A DNA stretch of 64,000 bases from a virus: the IMG/VR virus record IMGVR_UViG_3300025707_000006, positions 43,481 to 107,480 of that record; one strand, 5' to 3'. The notes beneath the pieces were generated by a model that had not been told where the DNA came from, did not search any database, and worked only from the letters and a program-made list of their open reading frames with translations. Positions 42,101-52,207 of the stretch are shown here, piece by piece. Positions within the stretch are counted from its first letter, which is position 1, and each line of letters starts with the position of its first letter. The translations under genes were made by a program, and so were the position numbers.

Positions 42101-45100
42101 ATTTGGGCTGATTGGGAAAATACTAATGTAGGGACTCAAACTTATACCCCAAGGTCATCTGGACAAGCGTTCTCTATTTATAGGTATGATGTAGAAGGGT
42201 ATAAAGTTTATCAAGAACTTGAGCTACTACCCATAGGTGGTGATGTTGTAAATGGTTACGCTTTAGAGTTATGCACAGGTTGGGATTGGGTAAAGAACAG
42301 TGATGATTCTGACGCAGGTGTTGGGTTATCTTTTAAGTATTCTCGATATGTACCTGTTTATCGCCCTGTAGAACCAAACCACACAAGAACAACACTTGAG
42401 ACTCATGCCGATGCAAAGTTCCTCGTAATCAAAGGTGTTGACTACTATGTGGAAATGCACCCTTCAATCCCTTATAATTGGAATACAAACACGAACCCCG
42501 CAGTAGGCGGACACGACCCGACAAACTTCATAAACTACACAGAGCCTAAAAATTCTATTGGAGATTTAGGTGGGGACGCTACTTCTGATTTGAGTCTGAT
42601 CTTTAGCCCAAGTCTGACAGATAAAACCACAGCCGCTACTGCATTAACTTCTTTGTACGACTTTATGGGTACTACAACAAATAATCATGGTGAATATGTA
42701 GGGCATGGGGTGTCTCCCATTGACGCGGCCTCAGCTAACGCTATTGTAAACCCTACAGTTGGGAACACATATCACTTAGCTAAACTATCTCTTAGTTCAC
42801 TCGCAGTATTCTCCATTACAACAAACCCTCAACACCCTCACCCTACGACAAGCGTAAGGGTGGACACTGGTGGGTTTGTCGCAGGTACTAGAGAGTTTGG
42901 TGATGTTATTGTTGAAGCGATACCTACAGGGCGTAGACAACTTCCAGAGTATGGAAACTATACGATGGATATTAGAGGGTATATCACCGTTAGTGGTATG
43001 GGGAATACTAGTGTTTTCATTTCGGATCAACTACAAGCAGTATCTACTATCTCAAGACTCCCTCTTGTTTCTCTTTTCACACCTAGAAAAGACACCCAAG
43101 AACGCTTCTTAGACGAATCTTATCGCATAGAACATAGCCTCGCTCACCTTTTCTTCATACAGGGCAATGACCCTGATTTTAACTATCAATTTGGCAACCA
43201 TCAAGACACTAGTGGTGTCACTCCAATCACAGGGAATACCGAGTTAAGAGATAACTTAATCGGCCCAGGCATCCCTAACTTCGGATCGGGTTATAATGGA
43301 GGCTATATTTCATTCCCTGTGAGAGATGAGTCAAATGTTTCTCCAGAAGGTTGGTTAGCTAACACAACTAACTTAAGATTGTATAGCTTTCATGGGTTCG
43401 CAGGATACTTACGAAACAGTTTACACATGAGAAGGATACAAATCACAAGCCCTCTTATTTTCTCTGACTGGTTAGAAGCACAAGTGAGTGGATTCCCTAA
43501 CATGACGAGAAATCACTTGTCGGGAGCTAAATATGGAACGCCTCCAAGAGGTGTCTTAATTTACCCTTATCAAGACTTTGATGGTAACACGATAAGTGCT
43601 TTTGGATATAACCTCAGTAATAGTGGTCAAGCCACAGTCAATCCTCTTGTTGATTCGGAGTCGGGATTCTATCTACCTAACTCTAATGCAGGTCTTTCGG
43701 CTTATGACGATGTAGCTAACAACATCGCAGGGAACTATGGCAATAATGGAACATGGCTTGATGACGATGCAGGAGGTGTGGGAGTTTCTACTGACCCTAT
43801 CCTAAGACACGCACAACCCACCTATTCTGGAGGTGGTTTTGTGGCATCTAATGATTCTCCCGATGTGGGCTACTTGAGAGCCTTCGATCTAAACTTTGGA
43901 AAGAGCGTAGAACGATCTCCCCACCTCCCTTATTGGGATACAGATTGGACAGAAACAACTGCAAGTGGAGAAGAAAAAGATCGACTCTCCACAAGTGCTA
44001 CACCTAAAGGTTTGATAGAATCAAAGGAATGGGAGAGAGTTAAGGGTGATGAATTTGCACCCATTAAGTTAAGGCTAGTAGGTGTTGATTGGGATATGAT
44101 CTCTTATGTCGATCCTCAGTTCCCAAATGCTAGAAGAGATGGCACAGTTTATACGATTGACAATAAACAACACCTCATGCGTAAGAGGGTCATGAGAGTC
44201 TTTGTAAAAGTACCAGGTCTAACCACATGGCTTGATGTTGGTGTAATGAACGGAGAAGTCGGTGAGTCTTATGTGCAGTATGCAGGAGACCCCACAGGCA
44301 CATTCGGTGTGATGAGTGAAGGGGGTGCAACCTCTGACAAAACACACCCAAGTCTTGATGGTGCAGGGTGTTGTGTTTCATACAAAGAAACATTCCTTGT
44401 TGAAGAAGGATTAGTCGCTCTTGACCTTGAACTTGATGTTGGTTTTGTACCTGCTTTTATGAGCGTAGGTGATGATACAGTATCTACTGACACCATAGCT
44501 TCTTCGGATAACTTCTTAGGGCAAGAAAAAGTTATTTATGTGAATAACTCTGACAAATTCTTTAGTGCGAGTAAATCTGATGACCTCGCTTATGGTAAAG
44601 GTGGCACAGAAGCACCTATCCTTGTCAAAGTTATCTTAGGTAATCCCGATTTCCCTAAGTATGAAGTCCACCCTGAAAATGCATTTGCTCTTGTAAATCG
44701 AGATGACTTAGCAGACCAAACAACTTTAATCGCTAATGTGTACGGAGGTGTGGGTACTAACGCTATATACGATATATGGCCTTCACCTAATAAGTCTTAT
44801 CGAGGTCATTCATTCCCACCCGATGATCGTGCTCCAACATGGTCGAGAAGAGGGCTGATGGGTATTGAAGTTCTTAGACCAGATGGATCAAACTTTGATC
44901 ATGACCTTGTAGTTGACAGACCTGACTTTGCAGATTTGTCCTTGTTTGGATCGCTAAAAGCAACCAAATCAGGAACTAGTGAAGATGATAGATCACATTA
45001 TATGGTTTATCGACAAGTTAGTCATTCGGCATCAGGGTATTTAAGAGGGGATACTGCATTAGAAGGTACGATAAAAACAAACAAACAAACATATACCTTT

Positions 45101-45172
45101 GATGATGACCTATTAGATGAGGGAGTCGATTATGAGGAGAAGTACTCTTTATCTAAAAAAGGGGAAGGGTGA
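39155..45172 (+). CDS. Giant tail/fibre protein (2005 residues)
   Basis: The start at 39155 follows CGGAGAATAAA and the previous stop. The chain is rich in Asn, Ser, Thr, Gly and Tyr, with no clear catalytic motif. Its N-terminus (SNDITIISGLDVSVTASDVISSNDLGGYLGNNVQINLDDL) is beta-like and polar. Such length and composition are usual for long tail fibres, tail spikes or central baseplate proteins of large phages. It has no evident paralogue in the window, unlike its neighbours at 35935 and 46020. Confidence 0.6.
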   Translation: MPKKSIEKNRVVISSGQGTDGSSNDITIISGLDVSVTASDVISSNDLGGYLGNNVQINLDDLTSDAREGQPPKIGYEAITFSNGETTTTHEGRPDWGQAKIVDTPPWTAKQPRKKWTAQYEMPHYGVGKKTDEANTPSDNLFPKYVNDSGAYDTINLNYRDNSDNSYYGLALYNDFPFLVDAPQFTQSNYPHIAQSVPRSAFQTNLQDNLRFPFLYQKPFIAEENNRDFFNTSDYKLGFNAGEGTSSLGVKNGQASISLSSPFSTELFDPRKSHEALDATDANSPPFDVGLIVSGLLFPADRGVLALIRFPSDDNNVAQGFNNPATTVDIIENRVLAAINLGVGAGVNDGASGGVIFNNSDNNTFPSRVTGQYDLYELHTGNYVPNSTRIGANGDLTADPSIGKVRLLTNIDAFYPSSGSSVRPGGIPVLFSPYEKHNTSISADTISFNSFYSESDPISDLKAYAIDDAGVYYDCTINTQGSQIEVNNPAGITDPTTFYAHVLKQNRSFLSYRLPALKDYSSEGITTPFAERDRFFVKNTPNEDEFKADYKSIFDTAGGYITFGEEDNYSYQVARYRQVVRLVQDYIKTLSQGESTTDDEPEYNFGSFALIHFKTEKAFESLVRDGIAPSDDEVYSRNLLDYSNLNNNLGSSLSTVGGDGLEDGVDSFTPSPSMSIFRPNVNFEKRLDGYPQDLVIKTKAQAWGLYPSVQANELRANDTYFMWTSGVIYVNPTTWRAYKGHPSDKGGASATHSTDTQHSRLQTIIEITQKSVQGDDHISEFDQVKPTISKPFHTVRPTAQILTSELSASDNLFAGKYERLSNNALTEYETIPKHQQVWVTTSGLGGNLAGNITVIPKGDAGEALDDLSLYNPKDGLCSFTTVGLRPSVMINKPHRQFNNLGVEYIKDNINDNSSSTIKKLLYHSARKISLLELYGEKLSPNGKLIKDESSISSINNIYTGIDLTKNRVGEDYRSNNNFAYGYIWADWENTNVGTQTYTPRSSGQAFSIYRYDVEGYKVYQELELLPIGGDVVNGYALELCTGWDWVKNSDDSDAGVGLSFKYSRYVPVYRPVEPNHTRTTLETHADAKFLVIKGVDYYVEMHPSIPYNWNTNTNPAVGGHDPTNFINYTEPKNSIGDLGGDATSDLSLIFSPSLTDKTTAATALTSLYDFMGTTTNNHGEYVGHGVSPIDAASANAIVNPTVGNTYHLAKLSLSSLAVFSITTNPQHPHPTTSVRVDTGGFVAGTREFGDVIVEAIPTGRRQLPEYGNYTMDIRGYITVSGMGNTSVFISDQLQAVSTISRLPLVSLFTPRKDTQERFLDESYRIEHSLAHLFFIQGNDPDFNYQFGNHQDTSGVTPITGNTELRDNLIGPGIPNFGSGYNGGYISFPVRDESNVSPEGWLANTTNLRLYSFHGFAGYLRNSLHMRRIQITSPLIFSDWLEAQVSGFPNMTRNHLSGAKYGTPPRGVLIYPYQDFDGNTISAFGYNLSNSGQATVNPLVDSESGFYLPNSNAGLSAYDDVANNIAGNYGNNGTWLDDDAGGVGVSTDPILRHAQPTYSGGGFVASNDSPDVGYLRAFDLNFGKSVERSPHLPYWDTDWTETTASGEEKDRLSTSATPKGLIESKEWERVKGDEFAPIKLRLVGVDWDMISYVDPQFPNARRDGTVYTIDNKQHLMRKRVMRVFVKVPGLTTWLDVGVMNGEVGESYVQYAGDPTGTFGVMSEGGATSDKTHPSLDGAGCCVSYKETFLVEEGLVALDLELDVGFVPAFMSVGDDTVSTDTIASSDNFLGQEKVIYVNNSDKFFSASKSDDLAYGKGGTEAPILVKVILGNPDFPKYEVHPENAFALVNRDDLADQTTLIANVYGGVGTNAIYDIWPSPNKSYRGHSFPPDDRAPTWSRRGLMGIEVLRPDGSNFDHDLVVDRPDFADLSLFGSLKATKSGTSEDDRSHYMVYRQVSHSASGYLRGDTALEGTIKTNKQTYTFDDDLLDEGVDYEEKYSLSKKGEG

Positions 45173-45177
45173 TTTAG

Positions 45178-45999
45178 ATGCCAGCTATATTTGAAAGAAT
45201 AAATGATAACCTCGTTGAAGTTATCCCGAAGTATTCGGACTCTATGCCTATGTCTGGGAAATATGTAATAGACTTCCCAGACCACTTTGACTTGAAACTC
45301 ACTACAGCCAAACCTAGTCGGGCAGATGTGATCACTAAAGTAGACGAGCTAATGAAAGAGAAGTTCGTTTCATTCGATTATTTCAGCACAAACAACTTTA
45401 TAGTGGATACAGAGTTCACGAACGCTTTTGAGGTTACCCCTAATTTGTCTGTCTCTTTTGTTGACAAGCAGTTTTTACCTGTACACCCTTCAAGCAACCC
45501 AGAATATACCTTCAAAAACTCCTTTAAAAGCGGAACACAACCTAACACGATTCAAGTAATGGGTAGATTCCCTCAACAAAACCATATCGAAGGTGCTTCT
45601 ATCACATCAAACAAGGCACTTTCTGGAAACAGATGTATCATCACAAAAGATATTGATATCTCTGGGAATACAAATGACCAACTGGGCAGAAACGATTTCT
45701 TCGTGTACTTTCGCAGTGTCTTAAAATCTTACACTAAAGACTCATCTCTTTCTGATGTGGATCGTGGGGTTGTTTCTCCACAGACTTCTAATCAAGAAGG
45801 ATTCATGAGTTACACTGAGACTCAATACGATTCCACAAATCGTCTTAGATGTTTTATATCTAGTGATGGGAGTACCTACTCGGAAATTGAAAACCTTAAA
45901 GTTTTCTCATTCCCACAAAAGGTAGACACTATCAAACTCGCCTTTGTGAACTACACAGACGCAGACCTCACATTACTCTCATACACTTTGATGTACTGA
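45178..45999 (+). CDS. Unknown tail-region protein
   Basis: The product has 273 residues. It has beta-rich blocks (SDSMPMSGKYVIDFPDHFDLKLTTAKPSRADVITK, VEVTPNLSVSFVDKQFLP-like strands, SFPQKVDTIKLAFVNYTDADLTLLSYTLMY) and looks globular. A weak GGGGAAGGG precedes the ATG, six bases after the preceding stop. It sits between two giant tail proteins, so an adaptor or chaperone function is possible; none is shown. Confidence 0.55.
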   Translation: MPAIFERINDNLVEVIPKYSDSMPMSGKYVIDFPDHFDLKLTTAKPSRADVITKVDELMKEKFVSFDYFSTNNFIVDTEFTNAFEVTPNLSVSFVDKQFLPVHPSSNPEYTFKNSFKSGTQPNTIQVMGRFPQQNHIEGASITSNKALSGNRCIITKDIDISGNTNDQLGRNDFFVYFRSVLKSYTKDSSLSDVDRGVVSPQTSNQEGFMSYTETQYDSTNRLRCFISSDGSTYSEIENLKVFSFPQKVDTIKLAFVNYTDADLTLLSYTLMY

Positions 46000-46019
46000 A
46001 ACCATAAAGGATTATAGTC

Positions 46020-49000
46020 ATGGCTGATGATTTTAAGACCACAGTTAGTAGAACGCTAGATACGACCAATCGCCAATACACAAATGTAGTATGGCAAGCA
46101 GGTAAACCTCCTCTCGATAGTGAGCTTAACCTAGTAGGTCAACTCGCCACAGATAATCTCTCAAAGACTATTTCGGCAACTGCTCATAGTGGTATCCTAA
46201 TGAACCCTAGAACTGCCGACAGAGACTTTGAGTTTAATCCCCTATGGTCAAACATCTTAAAATCCAAGCCCCTAAAGGCTTTAGTCAATGGGTTGGTTTT
46301 AAACATTGAAGAGACTACCATTAACCTCTCTCCACCACCCACACAAGACAATCGAGTAGACTTTGTTTTCCTAGAGGTGTGGAAGACCATTATCTCTGCT
46401 AGCAATGCAATAGCTGATGCAGACCTTCTTAAGATCAAACCTACTACAACAACCGTTTATTCCAATGGCAATCTTGCGGGTAGTGGGCTAGAAGATGAGA
46501 TGGTAGACACCAATGTTGGATTTGAAACCACAAAGCGTGTACAGGTTCAGTATCGCTTTAGAGTAGTTGATAACATTGACATTTACTCTCACATCGAAGG
46601 TATGTCCAGCAACCTCGTTAAAGCTAAAGGCCCTTTAGATGCTGTTAGCACTGTGAGCTTCAATAACCAACACGCAAATGGAGATGCTGGTCTTTGGGTC
46701 GCTCACATGACAAGTGATGGATGTCCTCTTGGTCAACCTTGTGACCCTAATGTGCCAAACACAGCACTGAGCGATTTCTTAGCAGAGAACATCGTTTATG
46801 GTATCCCTATCTGTGCAATCACTCGAAGAAATGACCACGCTTATGTTGCGTCTGTAAACGCAGGCAATGCTAATCAGAATGGAGCGATGGATCGTAAGCC
46901 TTCATCTACCATGAGTACAGACGCAATTACTCTCCTACAAGCAACATTGACTAATGCTTTAGATGCTTCAATCACAGGTAATGTAACGATCACTAATGGT
47001 GTTGGTTCGGGTCTTGATGATGCTGATCTTTATGGTTCTGAAAGATACTTGGTGCTTGGTGAAGGTCTTAACAGAGAAATCATTAGAGTAAGTGGATTTG
47101 CAAACCCAAATCTTACGATTGTGGCTAGAGGTGAAGGTGGAACACAAGCTAAGTACCACTCAGCAGGAACAAATGTTGTTCTCTTTAACAACCGACCTGA
47201 TGGTAAATATGCTGATCAGATCCATGCCGAAGATCTATTCGATATGCGTCATGCTACCACTATCGGTGAGTGGGATTATCAGTCTCTACTTGAAAGCTCT
47301 CTCTCTGATCTCCTCTTCGGAAATCTAAAGACTGCCTACAAGCAGAACCAACAAAACAACACCACATCGGGAACGACCATAGAAGAAGTTTCTATGATCG
47401 ACAACCAAACCCCACCACAAACATACAATATGGATTGGCCTAATGGGTTTAGAGACACATGGTCTGATGCTTCTGTACCCCAAATGGGATTGACTATGTA
47501 TCTTAGTTTGCCGAGTGCAAGAGACTCTTTTGGGGTAACACAAACAAACCTCAATGTAGCCAACTCAACCTTTTGGTCTATCGGACCAAACTTATCTCCT
47601 AGTGCTTTCATTTATGATGGTCTTGTCATGAAGTCTGGCTCATGGATCAAAATAACACTTAATAGTGATCAGACAAACTTAGCTTATGGGGTCAATCAGA
47701 TTGTTGGTGCAAATACCTCCGAAGAGAGAGGTGTTCGCTTTATCGCACCTAAAGAAGTCAGAGATGCTTCAATAAAACGATCACCATTCACCATCGAAGA
47801 GGTAGGTGATAATCATGGTCAGTTATACTACCCGACCCTTGCATCTAGCTTTGAAAGACCATTTATCGTACTAGGTAAATCTCAGTACGATGCTACATTC
47901 ACCACATCTACTGCTGACAATGTGACAGATCAAAACTATCGTTATTTGTATCGACCAAATGCGATCAATCAGTCAAATGTTGTTGTTGATCAGCAGACTG
48001 GAGCTGGTAAAGCTACAGAACAAGTCGTTGCTGTCAGATTGGGTGCGAGTGGTGTTGATTTACCTCTCGCTGTGAGAAATATCGAATCCCTCGTGACAAA
48101 CAATGGGTATGACACGAGTGGAGATCACTCTAGTTTATATGCTGTCATCTATGGTGACCCAGCCGCTCAACAGAACAATGGTGTATTCAAAGTAATAGAC
48201 ATATTAAACGATGACTTAGACACACCTAATGCTATTTACTATAAATCAACCGACACTACTGTTGGTTGGGCTCCAACATCCAAAGTAGGTTGGCTTATAC
48301 TCAAGCCTATCGACAACATTAACAGAACCCCTGATCTAATTACCGAAAAAATATTGAAGATTGAGTTCAGAACGCAAGACCTCGCTAACAAAGACGATGA
48401 GGTGATGATCGCCATTACAGAATCTGTAGACCACGCCATTGCCAACTCTACTCTAGGTAAACTCTCTATCACAAGCGAGTTCCAACTTGGTGTCTCTGTC
48501 CTCTACCCCTCTGCAACAGGTGGCATTGCTAATGTAGCTGAGGACATTCATAAGATCGGTTTAGTACCAGATGTCTCCACAGGCGAGTTCCTTAACAACT
48601 CGAAGTCTGTTTTACATGGTGCAGATTTCTCTAACTTGCCCCTTATAGGGAATGAGATAGACCTACCAACGAAGAACCATGTCTCTCTTTGGAATAGGCT
48701 ACCCTCATCAAACCTGCCAATCGGTATAGCACAGTCTACTCAGATGGGTGGTCGTATCATCAATGAAGAAGCTGATCGTGAGGCTGAAGCGTTTACAGAT
48801 GAAAACAGTAAGACTGTCGTTCTTAGACCTTTCCAAAACAAGACTGTCATCATCAATAAAGCGATTACGAAGAACCTCGAAGCAAACAATGTTACTCTAC
48901 CTCTAGTTCCAGAACATTGGAACAGCACAACTATTGATGTAGATCTTGAAACATCAGAAATGTTCCTTGCAACTAAGAATGCCGCTTTCGTATTGCCCGA

Positions 49001-51338
49001 AGCAATCATGCCTCGATTCGGTAGGCAAGACATCCCTCTACACAACTATACTGGGACAGAAGATCAGTTTAGAAACGGTCTGAACCATATCTTTATTGAT
49101 AAGTCCTCTGCAAACTCTGATGGTGTATTTAACATCATTGGGGGGCTTGATAACGGAGGTAATCCAGGTGTTAGTAATGTCCTATTCGTCACAGACGACC
49201 CAAATACCTCGTGGGGTGAGCGAAAGACAATCACCACAATAGACAGCAAGATTGGTATTGGAGCTAGAAAAACCTCATTAACTGTTCCTACAAGCGACTT
49301 TGGATCTACCCTCAATGGTATCGAACTTCCTCCTTATTACGGCATTGTTCGTGTCTATGGTGTCTATGAGAGATCTCTATTCCACGATCATTTAAACCAA
49401 CTAGGAGGTCACGCAATTGATCGTGTGACCGTTGCAGGTAATGTGTCAAGTGATGCCTGCCCTAATCTACTAAGAACCGACTCATCAGCGTTCACTATGT
49501 ATATCAGACAAAACGGTGGTAAAGATCATGTCAATGGTGTGGATGGCTTGTCTAACACAGACTATTTACACGCACACACTTATATGCTCACCGAACACGC
49601 AATCGACATCACCCGACTAAATGGTGTGGGTGCTGGTTGGTCTGACGCATCTGTTTTCACAGACTTTAACTATGTTGTTGAAGCTGTGGTATTTATGTTT
49701 GCTGATGGGTTTATCTCACATAACCGTTATGTACTACCTAGAAAACATAACGGTTCTGGATCTGCTCTTGTGGCGACCACTACACAAAAGGCTGTTGTAT
49801 CCACAGTCATTCCTTTTGCTCCTCCTCTTGGTTCACATATCACAGTCGCTTATAAGCGTACTCCATACCAAGGCGACCCTTTAGGTACTCTCGGACAAGC
49901 AGACCAAACAGTACCTCAAGGTCGAAAGAGTCTATCAGAACTCAGACTTGGGACTAAGGTACAGCCAGTAGACCTCTCAAACACCAATAAGCGTAATGTT
50001 GAAGTTCTCGCAAGTATGGATTTCTACACGACACTCGGAACAGGTAAGATTGGTGGGGTGGTTTACCCGACAACAATCACTGATGTCGGTCATACTCCAT
50101 TCCCAATCAATCGAGATCCCACTGCGTTATTGGCTGACGGTCTTACCCACATCCCTTTAAAGACAGCTACCTTTAAAGGTGAGTCTGAACTAAAAGGAGG
50201 TTGGGCGAGCCTATTCCTATTTGAGAAGGCAAAAGATGTCGTTAATGGGGAAGTCACCTTAGCTCTCTATAAGAATGACACATCGGTTAGTACCTTTGCG
50301 ATTGTTACTGCCACGATCCAAGAACAAGTTACATTGGCGATGTTATGGCTACAGGGATTAGGTTATAACTGCTTCCAAACTCGTGGAGAAATCAAACAAA
50401 GTGGTACGGATAACTCAAACTATTTTGGTCTACTCATCCAAGCACCTAACCCTACGGACACCTTTGAGTTAGAGGTTCAATGGAAAGATCTTAGAAACGG
50501 ACAAGACATTCAAGTCTTTGGAAACCTAAGAGAATCGCCTTTGAGTTTTCAAATGTGGACATTAACAGGACCTCCTCTTGTAAACTATGAATCAACACTC
50601 AATTCTCGAAGCATGAGTCGTGTTCATTTCTCTAAGGTTAACACACCAAGAATAAACGCAGGTGATGGTAATACCCCTATCTCTCTAACAGGGATCACCT
50701 CAAGATTACCTATCGGATCTCTCGTTCGAGACTCGGACTTTGTATGCGAAGATATCCTAAGCAATAAGTCGAGCTATTTATTCTCCTCTGCGGGTTCGTT
50801 CTCCACTATTTCTAATCCTGTACCTGTAAGCCCCGATGGTATCCCTTACACAGCTACATTAGGAGTGAGTGGAGATACCTTACAGATGAATGATGGGAAG
50901 ATATACAATGGAATAACACCTGCAACACAAACTAAATATACTATCGCAAGAGGGGGAGGATCTGTCTTTAGTGCAGGGGGAAATGTAGAGGGTGGACCTC
51001 TAAGTTTCCTAGCGACATCATTCAATGAATTTTTACAACCTGTTTTGAAAGGAAGTGCTTTGGTCGGTAGGGCGATGCTTGTGTCTAACAGTTATGAGGA
51101 AGATGATACATCAAGCCCTACAAGTTATGGAAGCGAACTGCAACTTGTAGTAGTAACCCATGCTGTGGATGGTGGTTCTCCCTCTATTACTCTAGGAGGA
51201 GACATTTCACCTTCGGGGTATGGAGAAGGTCTAGCGGCGGCTGATCGGTTTAGAGTCAAAGGTAAACCTTTAGTTAAGGTCTACAGTCAAGCCTCTAACC
51301 TAAGTGTTGTACCTGCTTCGTATAACTCTAGCAACTAA
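46020..51338 (+). CDS. Giant tail/fibre protein, paralogue 2
   Basis: The product has 1772 residues. The first 430 residues match the start of the gene at 35935 block for block (WQAGKPPLDSELNL, FVFLEVW, RVQVQYRFR, YGIPICAITRR, LFDMRHATTIGEWDY), so the two derive from a duplication with divergent C-terminal ends. The rest is beta-rich and Ser/Thr/Asn-rich, with many DxT and NGxx turns. Docking at the N-terminus and receptor or baseplate contact at the C-terminus are inferred. Confidence 0.65.
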   Translation: MADDFKTTVSRTLDTTNRQYTNVVWQAGKPPLDSELNLVGQLATDNLSKTISATAHSGILMNPRTADRDFEFNPLWSNILKSKPLKALVNGLVLNIEETTINLSPPPTQDNRVDFVFLEVWKTIISASNAIADADLLKIKPTTTTVYSNGNLAGSGLEDEMVDTNVGFETTKRVQVQYRFRVVDNIDIYSHIEGMSSNLVKAKGPLDAVSTVSFNNQHANGDAGLWVAHMTSDGCPLGQPCDPNVPNTALSDFLAENIVYGIPICAITRRNDHAYVASVNAGNANQNGAMDRKPSSTMSTDAITLLQATLTNALDASITGNVTITNGVGSGLDDADLYGSERYLVLGEGLNREIIRVSGFANPNLTIVARGEGGTQAKYHSAGTNVVLFNNRPDGKYADQIHAEDLFDMRHATTIGEWDYQSLLESSLSDLLFGNLKTAYKQNQQNNTTSGTTIEEVSMIDNQTPPQTYNMDWPNGFRDTWSDASVPQMGLTMYLSLPSARDSFGVTQTNLNVANSTFWSIGPNLSPSAFIYDGLVMKSGSWIKITLNSDQTNLAYGVNQIVGANTSEERGVRFIAPKEVRDASIKRSPFTIEEVGDNHGQLYYPTLASSFERPFIVLGKSQYDATFTTSTADNVTDQNYRYLYRPNAINQSNVVVDQQTGAGKATEQVVAVRLGASGVDLPLAVRNIESLVTNNGYDTSGDHSSLYAVIYGDPAAQQNNGVFKVIDILNDDLDTPNAIYYKSTDTTVGWAPTSKVGWLILKPIDNINRTPDLITEKILKIEFRTQDLANKDDEVMIAITESVDHAIANSTLGKLSITSEFQLGVSVLYPSATGGIANVAEDIHKIGLVPDVSTGEFLNNSKSVLHGADFSNLPLIGNEIDLPTKNHVSLWNRLPSSNLPIGIAQSTQMGGRIINEEADREAEAFTDENSKTVVLRPFQNKTVIINKAITKNLEANNVTLPLVPEHWNSTTIDVDLETSEMFLATKNAAFVLPEAIMPRFGRQDIPLHNYTGTEDQFRNGLNHIFIDKSSANSDGVFNIIGGLDNGGNPGVSNVLFVTDDPNTSWGERKTITTIDSKIGIGARKTSLTVPTSDFGSTLNGIELPPYYGIVRVYGVYERSLFHDHLNQLGGHAIDRVTVAGNVSSDACPNLLRTDSSAFTMYIRQNGGKDHVNGVDGLSNTDYLHAHTYMLTEHAIDITRLNGVGAGWSDASVFTDFNYVVEAVVFMFADGFISHNRYVLPRKHNGSGSALVATTTQKAVVSTVIPFAPPLGSHITVAYKRTPYQGDPLGTLGQADQTVPQGRKSLSELRLGTKVQPVDLSNTNKRNVEVLASMDFYTTLGTGKIGGVVYPTTITDVGHTPFPINRDPTALLADGLTHIPLKTATFKGESELKGGWASLFLFEKAKDVVNGEVTLALYKNDTSVSTFAIVTATIQEQVTLAMLWLQGLGYNCFQTRGEIKQSGTDNSNYFGLLIQAPNPTDTFELEVQWKDLRNGQDIQVFGNLRESPLSFQMWTLTGPPLVNYESTLNSRSMSRVHFSKVNTPRINAGDGNTPISLTGITSRLPIGSLVRDSDFVCEDILSNKSSYLFSSAGSFSTISNPVPVSPDGIPYTATLGVSGDTLQMNDGKIYNGITPATQTKYTIARGGGSVFSAGGNVEGGPLSFLATSFNEFLQPVLKGSALVGRAMLVSNSYEEDDTSSPTSYGSELQLVVVTHAVDGGSPSITLGGDISPSGYGEGLAAADRFRVKGKPLVKVYSQASNLSVVPASYNSSN

Positions 51339-51344
51339 AGCCTG

Positions 51345-51533
51345 ATGGCTAAGGACAAGCGTATACCAGGACATTGCACTTGTTGTGGATATAAACTCCC
51401 CGAAAGCAATAGAGGGTGGGGTTTGAACTGGCATGACGGTGCTGGTATGTGTGCTAAATGTCTTTATACTATTCGGAAGTCGATTGGATACTTTGATCGT
51501 CTTGAGAAGAAGAAGACTCGTCAAGATCAGTAG
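51345..51533 (+). CDS. Small Cys-rich protein, probable zinc binding
   Basis: The product has 62 residues: GHCTCCGYKLPESNRGWGLNWHDGAGMCAKCLYTIRK gives CxCC and CxxC pairs with a central His, consistent with a zinc-binding fold. The end is basic (EKKKTRQDQ). The ATG follows the previous stop closely with no strong site. The 3' end overlaps the convergent gene at 51469-51720 by 65 bases. Confidence 0.55.
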   Translation: MAKDKRIPGHCTCCGYKLPESNRGWGLNWHDGAGMCAKCLYTIRKSIGYFDRLEKKKTRQDQ

Positions 51534-51720
51534 GAGTACCCTCTTCAGTCGCTTCTGAGTCTGCGAGTTTTTGTAAAGTCTGAGCGTTCTCTGCGATAAC
51601 CTTAAGGTATGACTTAATCATCTTCTCCCTACGCTTTAAATCTTCAATACGCTGATTTGCCTTACGAGTCTTACGCCTCGATTTGATTTCTGCCTTCTTG
51701 TTCTTCTTTGGTTTCCCCAT
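51469..51720 (-). CDS. Unknown basic protein with acidic tail
   Basis: The product has 83 residues. The N-terminus is strongly basic (GKPKKNKKAEIKSRRKTRKANQRIEDLKRREKM), then comes an amphipathic helix and an acidic Ser/Asp tail (DLDESSSSQDDQSIQSTSE). AAAGGAGATGAAAGATC precedes the ATG, which supports it. A nucleic-acid-binding role is possible. It overlaps the plus-strand gene at 51345-51533, so it is less certain than isolated genes. Confidence 0.5.
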   Translation of the reverse strand: MGKPKKNKKAEIKSRRKTRKANQRIEDLKRREKMIKSYLKVIAENAQTLQKLADSEATEEGTPTDLDESSSSQDDQSIQSTSE

Positions 51721-51826
51721 GATCTTTCATCTCCTTTAAGGTAGTGCGTAGATCATCTATACCATTTGTAAAAGTTAAATGTACCTATACATATATAAGA
51801 TTAACCTTCGCACTTAGGAGTTAAAT

Positions 51827-52207
51827 ATGTTCAAGAACGCAAAACCATTTTTCTTTGAGAACTCAAAAGTACCAGTTTGGCTCTCAAAGTTAGCACCTAT
51901 CGAGATCTCTGCTATAACACTTGGACCTCTAGTTTTCTCAAGGGGTGTTATCTCAGAGAAAACAAAACGACACGAAACAATCCACTATCAGCAGTATATT
52001 GAACTGTTGTTCGTGGGTTTCCTTGCCATCTATGTGTTTGATTTCTTATATGCCGCCATCATCAAGCGTAAAGGATTTACAAGAGACTCATATCTCGCTA
52101 TACGATTTGAACAAGAAGCATGGCAATGCGATGACTACGAGAACTACTTAGAGACTCGCCAAAGATTCGCTTGGAGAGGATACCCTTTAGGGGGAGAGAG
52201 TGTTTAA
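51827..52207 (+). CDS. Membrane protein with HExxH motif
   Basis: The product has 126 residues. RHETIH (about 48-53) is an HExxH zinc-protease signature, followed by a hydrophobic helix (about 58-78) and, further on, FEQEAW with two candidate Glu ligands. The layout of HExxH next to a membrane helix and a later Glu fits a membrane-associated metallopeptidase; it is short for the known families, so the activity is uncertain. AGGAGTTAAAT precedes the ATG. The stop overlaps the start of a small membrane peptide. Confidence 0.55.
   Translation: MFKNAKPFFFENSKVPVWLSKLAPIEISAITLGPLVFSRGVISEKTKRHETIHYQQYIELLFVGFLAIYVFDFLYAAIIKRKGFTRDSYLAIRFEQEAWQCDDYENYLETRQRFAWRGYPLGGESV

Noticed and set aside
46184-50000. 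Numerous minus-strand frames inside the giant tail genes
   Set aside because: All lie wholly inside long, well supported plus-strand genes and show compositions expected of antisense readings.
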